In this document: piece by piece, positions 41,809-45,547 of the stretch | Layout: every line of letters starts with the position of its first letter | How positions within the stretch are numbered: position 1 is the stretch's first letter | Source: an uncultured Lachnospiraceae bacterium | GTDB lineage: Bacteria; Bacillota; Clostridia; Lachnospirales; Lachnospiraceae | Assembly (NCBI GenBank): GCA_902781895.1 | Contig: CACZLA010000032.1 | Location: forward strand, 1-45,547 | Direction: 5' to 3' | Length of the DNA: 45,547 nt | Notes under the pieces: generated by a model | Seen by the model: only the letters and a program-made list of their open reading frames with translations | Told to the model about the DNA's origin: nothing | Database searches by the model: none | Program-made: the position numbers and the translations under genes

Positions 41809-41839
41809 AAGGCGATTCCTTTTCGGGAGTCGCTTTTTT
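41809..41839 (+). terminator. Intrinsic terminator
   Basis: AAGGCGATTCC pairs with GGGAGTCGCTT (about 11 bp with two G-U) around a short TTTTC loop, followed by TTTTTT. Ends the XRE/lipoprotein/zinc-ribbon unit. Confidence 0.8.
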
Positions 41840-41891
41840 ACGTGTGAGCCTAATGAAGGGAAAATCGTAGAAAACAAGGAAAAAAGCAAGA

Positions 41892-41927
41892 TTGTCAACA
41901 CTTTTTCCGGCGAAAAAATGTTGACAA
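41892..41927. promoter_or_regulatory. Inverted repeat overlapping the -35 of the AAA ATPase promoter
   Basis: TTGTCAACA at 41892-41900 and TGTTGACAA at 41919-41927, with complementary CTTTTT/AAAAA inside. The right arm contains the -35 TTGACA, so a bound protein or DNA hairpin here would block the promoter. Confidence 0.6.
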
Positions 41928-41949
41928 CTATACTTTTTTCTAATATAAT
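41921..41949 (+). promoter_or_regulatory. Consensus sigma-A promoter of the AAA ATPase gene
   Basis: TTGACA at 41921-41926, 17 bp, TATAAT at 41944-41949, both perfect. Transcription should start near 41956, ruling out coding starts before that point. Confidence 0.88.
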
Positions 41950-41980
41950 TCATGCGAATAATAAAATGGCGGGTGGTATT

Positions 41981-43270
41981 ATGAAACGACTTCTTTTAGA
42001 AAAACTTATAGAGTGGAAAGAAAAAAAACATCGGAAACCATTAATACTTTGGGGGGCGAGACAGGTTGGAAAAACTTGGATAATGAAGGAATTCGGATCC
42101 GCGTATTATAATAATTTTGTTTATATATCTTTTTACAATAATTCTCGTATGAGTTCAATTTTTGAAGAAGATTATGATGTAAAAAGAATCATAAATGCTA
42201 TTGAAGTGAATCAGCATGTAAAAATAATACCGAGGGAAACTCTTTTGATTTTCGATGAGGTTCAAACGGCTCCTAAAGTAGTAGAGTCTCTTAAATATTT
42301 CTGTGAGGATGCACCTGAATATCACATTATAGCTGCAGGGTCTTTACTGGGGGTTTCTATTCATGAAGGGGTTTCTTTTCCTGTAGGGAAAGTTGATGAA
42401 ATTCGTCTTTATCCCATGAATTTTCGAGAATTTTTGTTGGCGATGGGCGAAGATAAGCTTTTTGAATATATATCAAATTCTGATTATGAAAAAATAAATG
42501 AGTTTTCCGACATATATAAGGAATTGATGAAAAAATATATATGTGTAGGAGGAATGCCGGAAGTTGTTGGCAGATTCATTGAGAATAAAGATTTTGCTGA
42601 GGTAAGAGAGATACAGCTATCCATTTTGAGCCAGTATGAAGGTGACTTTGGGAAACACGTATCGCCGAACGATATGCCTCGAATTCGTATGACTTGGCAA
42701 TCGCTTCCAATGCAGTTAGCTAAAGAAAATAAAAAGTTCTTTTTTGGGCAAGTAAAAAAAGGTGCAAGACAAAAAGATTTTGAGAAAGCTATACAGTGGC
42801 TTGTTGATGCAGGTATTGTATATAAGGTAAATAAGGTGCAAAAGCCGGCGATGCCGTTAAAATCCTATGTTGATTTCTCCGCGTTCAAATTGTTTCTAAT
42901 AGATGTTGGATTGTTGTGTGCTATGAGTGAATTGGATATAGAGAGTGTAATTCAAGGAAATGATATTTTTGTTGAATTCAAAGGAGCATTGATTGAGCAA
43001 TATGCACTTGAACAGTTAGTGTCAGATACGAAATACACTCCATATTATTATTCCGGTGAGAAATCAACGTATGAGACTGATTTTCTAATTCAAAAAAATA
43101 AAGATGTCATACCAATAGAAGTAAAGGCAGAAACAAACCTTAAATCAAAATCTTTACGAGCATATCACGATAAGTTTTCGCCGGCATTGGCTTTGAGAAT
43201 ATCTTCGTCAGATTATATAGATCAAGGTTGGATGAAAAACATTCCTTTATGGTGTGTTTCAACAATTTAA
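41981..43270 (+). CDS. AAA-type ATPase with DUF4143 C-terminal domain
   Basis: A 429-residue protein of the widespread ATPase/DUF4143 family. Walker A is WGARQVGKTW (Lys31), Walker B LLIFDEVQ (Asp91, Glu92), and AAGSLLG is the sensor region. The C-terminal DUF4143 half ends with YETDFLIQ and IPIEVKAE, a PD-(D/E)xK nuclease-like pattern. The role of the family is unproven; it is frequent in variable genome regions. ATG 41981 has GGGTGG five bases upstream; ATG 41966 is an alternative, and a start at 41918 is impossible because the promoter lies downstream of it. Base composition is more AT-rich than its neighbours and it is bounded by its own promoter, so recent acquisition is plausible. Confidence 0.87.
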   Translation: MKRLLLEKLIEWKEKKHRKPLILWGARQVGKTWIMKEFGSAYYNNFVYISFYNNSRMSSIFEEDYDVKRIINAIEVNQHVKIIPRETLLIFDEVQTAPKVVESLKYFCEDAPEYHIIAAGSLLGVSIHEGVSFPVGKVDEIRLYPMNFREFLLAMGEDKLFEYISNSDYEKINEFSDIYKELMKKYICVGGMPEVVGRFIENKDFAEVREIQLSILSQYEGDFGKHVSPNDMPRIRMTWQSLPMQLAKENKKFFFGQVKKGARQKDFEKAIQWLVDAGIVYKVNKVQKPAMPLKSYVDFSAFKLFLIDVGLLCAMSELDIESVIQGNDIFVEFKGALIEQYALEQLVSDTKYTPYYYSGEKSTYETDFLIQKNKDVIPIEVKAETNLKSKSLRAYHDKFSPALALRISSSDYIDQGWMKNIPLWCVSTI

Positions 43271-43333
43271 TATCAAATGAAATTAGAATGTATTTTTCGC
43301 CTCTTTTTTGGTATAGTAGTAATGTTGTAAAAA

Positions 43334-43363
43334 AAAGGGACAACGGAATTTAATATCCCTTTG
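43334..43363. other. Hairpin upstream of the acidic membrane protein gene
   Basis: AAAGGGA and TCCCTTT (7 bp) separated by a 16-base loop, preceded by an A-run. It could be a terminator for the AAA gene in either direction; no good T-tail follows. The 122-bp gap also has a weak TATAGT -10 near 43312. Confidence 0.35.
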
Positions 43364-43392
43364 CCCCAAAATATACAGGAGATAATAAAGTA

Positions 43393-44025
43393 ATGTTAGA
43401 AACAGATACAAACAGAGATGACTTTAAAGATGACATGATGGAAGTCAAGGAAGATTACGTCGCTGAAAAGGTGAGCGGTGATGGTCCTGATGACGATGAT
43501 CAGGATGATGTAAAAGCCGTAGAAGGAGCTGATTCAGAAGGCGATGAGCCAGAAAGCAAGTTTAAGCAGAACTCACCTGCAGATAAGGAAGATCCTTCGG
43601 AAGAATTCCAGGAAGAAATAAAAGACGCTGTCGAGAACCAGAGTAAAGCTTTTTCAAAAGCCGTTCTCGCTTTTGTTATTCTGCTGGTTATCGGAATAGG
43701 AGTATTTCTTGTAACCCATTTTATGGATAACTCAATTGTCGGAACCTGGGAATTTACAGTAGAGGATTCTGATAATGCTACTCTGCAGAATGCCAAGATG
43801 GTATTCACATTCGACGATGATGGAAAATGTGAAGCAGACTCATATTTAGGTGATGTAATATTCTACAGTGAAAAAGGAACCTACAGCACAAAGAGCGGAT
43901 ATCTGTCACTTGAATGGGAGAAGCAGGGCAAGGTTGATGATGTTAAGTACTCCGTCAGCGGAGATGAACTTACATTCTTTAATAAAAACGACACAAAGCA
44001 GATATTCAAGAAGGTAAAGGAATAG
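43393..44025 (+). CDS. Acidic single-pass membrane protein with lipocalin-like extracellular domain
   Basis: A 210-residue protein. The first 85 residues are very acidic and probably cytoplasmic and disordered (many Asp/Glu, KVSGDGPDDDDQDD). One membrane helix (about 91-112, AVLAFVILLVIGIGVFLVTHF) follows, then a domain of about 95 residues with IVGTWEFTVEDS, KMVFTFDDDGKCEAD, KGTYSTKSGYLSLEWE and VSGDELTFFNK, the repeating beta pattern of lipocalin-like domains that recur in Lachnospiraceae lipoproteins. AGGAGAT lies nine bases before the ATG. Its stop at 44023-44025 sits next to the recombination point where a LytTR regulator lost its front. Confidence 0.75.
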   Translation: MLETDTNRDDFKDDMMEVKEDYVAEKVSGDGPDDDDQDDVKAVEGADSEGDEPESKFKQNSPADKEDPSEEFQEEIKDAVENQSKAFSKAVLAFVILLVIGIGVFLVTHFMDNSIVGTWEFTVEDSDNATLQNAKMVFTFDDDGKCEADSYLGDVIFYSEKGTYSTKSGYLSLEWEKQGKVDDVKYSVSGDELTFFNKNDTKQIFKKVKE

Positions 44026-44159
44026 CAAGTGAAAATGTATATATCTTATTTCTTACGGGGCATGTTGAGTATGCACTGGAGGGTTATGAGGTAAATGCCC
44101 TCAGATATCTGACAAAACCCGTACAGGAAGATAAGCTTCGTGAGGTCCTTAGATTCGTT

Positions 44160-44519
44160 ATGGATAAGAGCAGTAGTAAGCGTCAGCTTCTGATTAAGGT
44201 AGAGGGCGAAGAGACTCTGATAAATGTTTCAGACATCATTTATCTGGAAGCTCAGAATCAGTATGTGATGATATATACGGTATCTGGAGAATTCCTAGTT
44301 AGATACAATATTGGTGATTTTGAGGAACAACTCAAAAATGACGGATTCTTCAGAGTACATAGAGGATATCTTATTTCACTTGCGAGAGTTAAGAAAATGG
44401 TTAAAGGTGATGTTCTCCTAGATTGTAGTGGTGGGGAGGTAAGTGTACCGGTTAGTAGATCAAATATAAAACCATTAAAAGAAGCACTATATTCATATGT
44501 TGAGAGTTCGGCTTTCTGA
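44160..44519 (+). CDS. LytTR-family response regulator remnant (receiver domain lost)
   Basis: A LytTR DNA-binding domain with little else: IKVEGEETLINVSDIIYLEAQNQYVMIYT and FFRVHRGYLISLARVKKM are the family core. Upstream in the same frame (44037-44159) but without a start codon, the DNA still encodes the end of a receiver domain: ILFLTGHVEYALEGYEVNALRYLTKPVQ, with the conserved Thr and the Lys-Pro pair. The first 75 or so receiver residues, including the phospho-acceptor Asp, are absent; instead the upstream gene ends at 44025. Translation from ATG 44160 would give a 119-residue constitutive DNA-binding protein; there is no strong ribosome binding site. The histidine kinase partner follows. 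Confidence 0.75.
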   Translation: MDKSSSKRQLLIKVEGEETLINVSDIIYLEAQNQYVMIYTVSGEFLVRYNIGDFEEQLKNDGFFRVHRGYLISLARVKKMVKGDVLLDCSGGEVSVPVSRSNIKPLKEALYSYVESSAF

Positions 44520-44561
44520 TAAGATAGAGACTTAATGTAATAATATACTAGAGAGATGATT

Positions 44562-45547
44562 ATGGAAATTATAATAAACTATGCATTATCGATTCTGTCC
44601 GATATCAACTTTATGATGGCGATGCTTATAATAGTTTTAGTTTCGGCATGCTTTCTCGGACGCTATATAGTAATAACAAGAAAGATGGTTATCGCAACAC
44701 TTGGAGTGTTAGGCTTTAGGGTTATATTTATAATAGCTGGTGATATCCTTCTTAAGGTTTTTAATCCAGAACTATATAAGTTCATGGAGGGGTTATCAGT
44801 ACTTGATACAGTACAGCCTGATAATCCGTATTATGAAGCTATGATGACGTATACTTTTTTATCAAGTATTATTCTTAATTCGGTCTGGTTTCTGTATGCA
44901 TTTATTTTTTATCTTGTAGCTAATAAGGAAAAACGTGTACTACGAGCGTTAGAATCAACGATTGTTCTATACTTGCTTTATTACTATATAAACACTGCGG
45001 TTCAGTATTCATTTATGTATTTTAATGGAGCGGATATTGAGGCGTTATCTGCCGCGGTTTCAGCTGCTACGGGTAAAGATACATTTATATATACTATTTC
45101 AGCTGTTGTAACGGACTTCGTCATATATTTAATCCTCATTTTAGTTTTATACTTTAGATATTTTAAGAAAAAGAAGTTCTATGTTGTTCGGATGGGTAGC
45201 CGTGTTCTTTTTATAGTTTGGCTTATTATATTTAGCATTTTTCCTGCTATACCAGTCGGCACTGTGGATATAAATCAAAAGTTCCAGATGTTATCTATCC
45301 TTATGGGATTCATGATTCCTGTTCTTGGAATCATAGCTCCAATCATGCTGGTAATGAGTATGGCAGAGAAGAATCTAAGAGAGAAGAATGAGTATCAGGA
45401 AACTTATCTAAAGGCAGAGCTTGAATATATAGAGCGTTATAAGCGTAATCAGGAAGAGACCAGAGCTTTTCGTCACGATATAATAAATAATCTTTCGCTT
45501 ACCAATATGATGCTGGAGGAAGGCAAGGCCGAAGAAGCAAGCGAACA
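44562..45547 (+). CDS. GHKL sensor histidine kinase, 3' end outside the window
   Basis: An open frame from ATG 44562 to the window edge (328 complete codons, no stop). Six or more membrane helices occupy residues about 5-270: ILSDINFMMAMLIIVLVSACFLG first and a last one around GFMIPVLGIIAPIMLVMSMA. A coiled-coil (EKNLREKNEYQETYLKAELEYIERYKRN) and the H-box TRAFRHDIINNLSLTNMML follow, with His305 as predicted phosphorylation site. This is the AgrC/GHKL-type layout; the ATPase part lies beyond 45547. It belongs with the LytTR regulator 42 bp upstream as a two-component pair, whose regulator is truncated here. Confidence 0.85.
   Translation, partial: MEIIINYALSILSDINFMMAMLIIVLVSACFLGRYIVITRKMVIATLGVLGFRVIFIIAGDILLKVFNPELYKFMEGLSVLDTVQPDNPYYEAMMTYTFLSSIILNSVWFLYAFIFYLVANKEKRVLRALESTIVLYLLYYYINTAVQYSFMYFNGADIEALSAAVSAATGKDTFIYTISAVVTDFVIYLILILVLYFRYFKKKKFYVVRMGSRVLFIVWLIIFSIFPAIPVGTVDINQKFQMLSILMGFMIPVLGIIAPIMLVMSMAEKNLREKNEYQETYLKAELEYIERYKRNQEETRAFRHDIINNLSLTNMMLEEGKAEEASE

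Noticed and set aside
41918-41980. Longer N-terminus for the AAA ATPase
   Set aside because: A consensus promoter at 41921-41949 lies inside it, so transcription starts after the proposed start codon.

Overview
The window reads as chromosome of a low-to-moderate-GC Bacillota, most likely class Clostridia, family Lachnospiraceae (Butyrivibrio-like). This is an inference from strong AGGAGG-type ribosome binding sites, several TTG/GTG starts, the rimP-nusA-ylxR/ylxQ-infB-rbfA-nrnA-truB-ribF gene order, GHKL/LytTR signalling genes, SdpR/SdpI homologues and abundant small lipoproteins. Almost every gene is on the + strand.

Layout. 1-770: the C-terminal part of a tRNA-dihydrouridine synthase whose N-terminal half is missing. 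845-8980: a tight five-gene operon of two GH3-type acyl-adenylating enzymes, a CapA-like metallophosphatase and the two halves of an asymmetric heterodimeric ABC exporter; this looks like an uncharacterised make-and-export locus. 9168-14764: topoisomerase IV A and B subunits and an AI-2E/UPF0118 family membrane protein. 14819-16959: a second CapA-like protein and a lipoprotein with a SPOR-like C-terminus. 16967-20559: a RAYT (REP-associated tyrosine transposase) gene flanked by perfect 29-bp inverted repeats, with four related modular repeat elements built from 22-bp units; between them lie an O-acetylhomoserine sulfhydrylase gene and a surface protein with a toxin-like C-terminal domain. 20606-22994: tex, broken by a small internal deletion. 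23031-24794: a REC-GGDEF-like-REC regulator.

24855-33787: the translation operon rimP-nusA-(ylxR+ylxQ fusion)-infB-rbfA-nrnA-truB-ribF with a clear promoter and a leader hairpin; a 48-bp tandem repeat sits between infB and rbfA. It is followed by tRNA-Arg(CCG) and a run of six short hairpins, four with GAA loops. 34163-36506: three secreted or membrane-anchored proteins of unknown function.

36554-39643: an SdpR-SdpI-PLDc_N-ABC ATPase-permease operon (bacteriocin-immunity type) with a consensus promoter bracketed by two identical-format operators. 39668-41839: an XRE-type regulator gene flanked by two homologous 62-bp promoter/operator/hairpin elements; the second precedes an Ltp/PASTA-like lipoprotein gene, so one regulator probably controls both. 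Then a zinc-ribbon membrane protein, a DUF4143-type AAA ATPase with its own promoter, an acidic single-pass membrane protein, a LytTR response regulator that has lost most of its receiver domain, and the start of a GHKL histidine kinase that runs off the right edge.

The best candidates for something undescribed are the GH3-GH3-CapA-ABC operon, the RAYT with its 22-bp modular elements, and the duplicated regulatory element of the XRE/Ltp cassette. All assignments are by reading motifs; no database search was possible.
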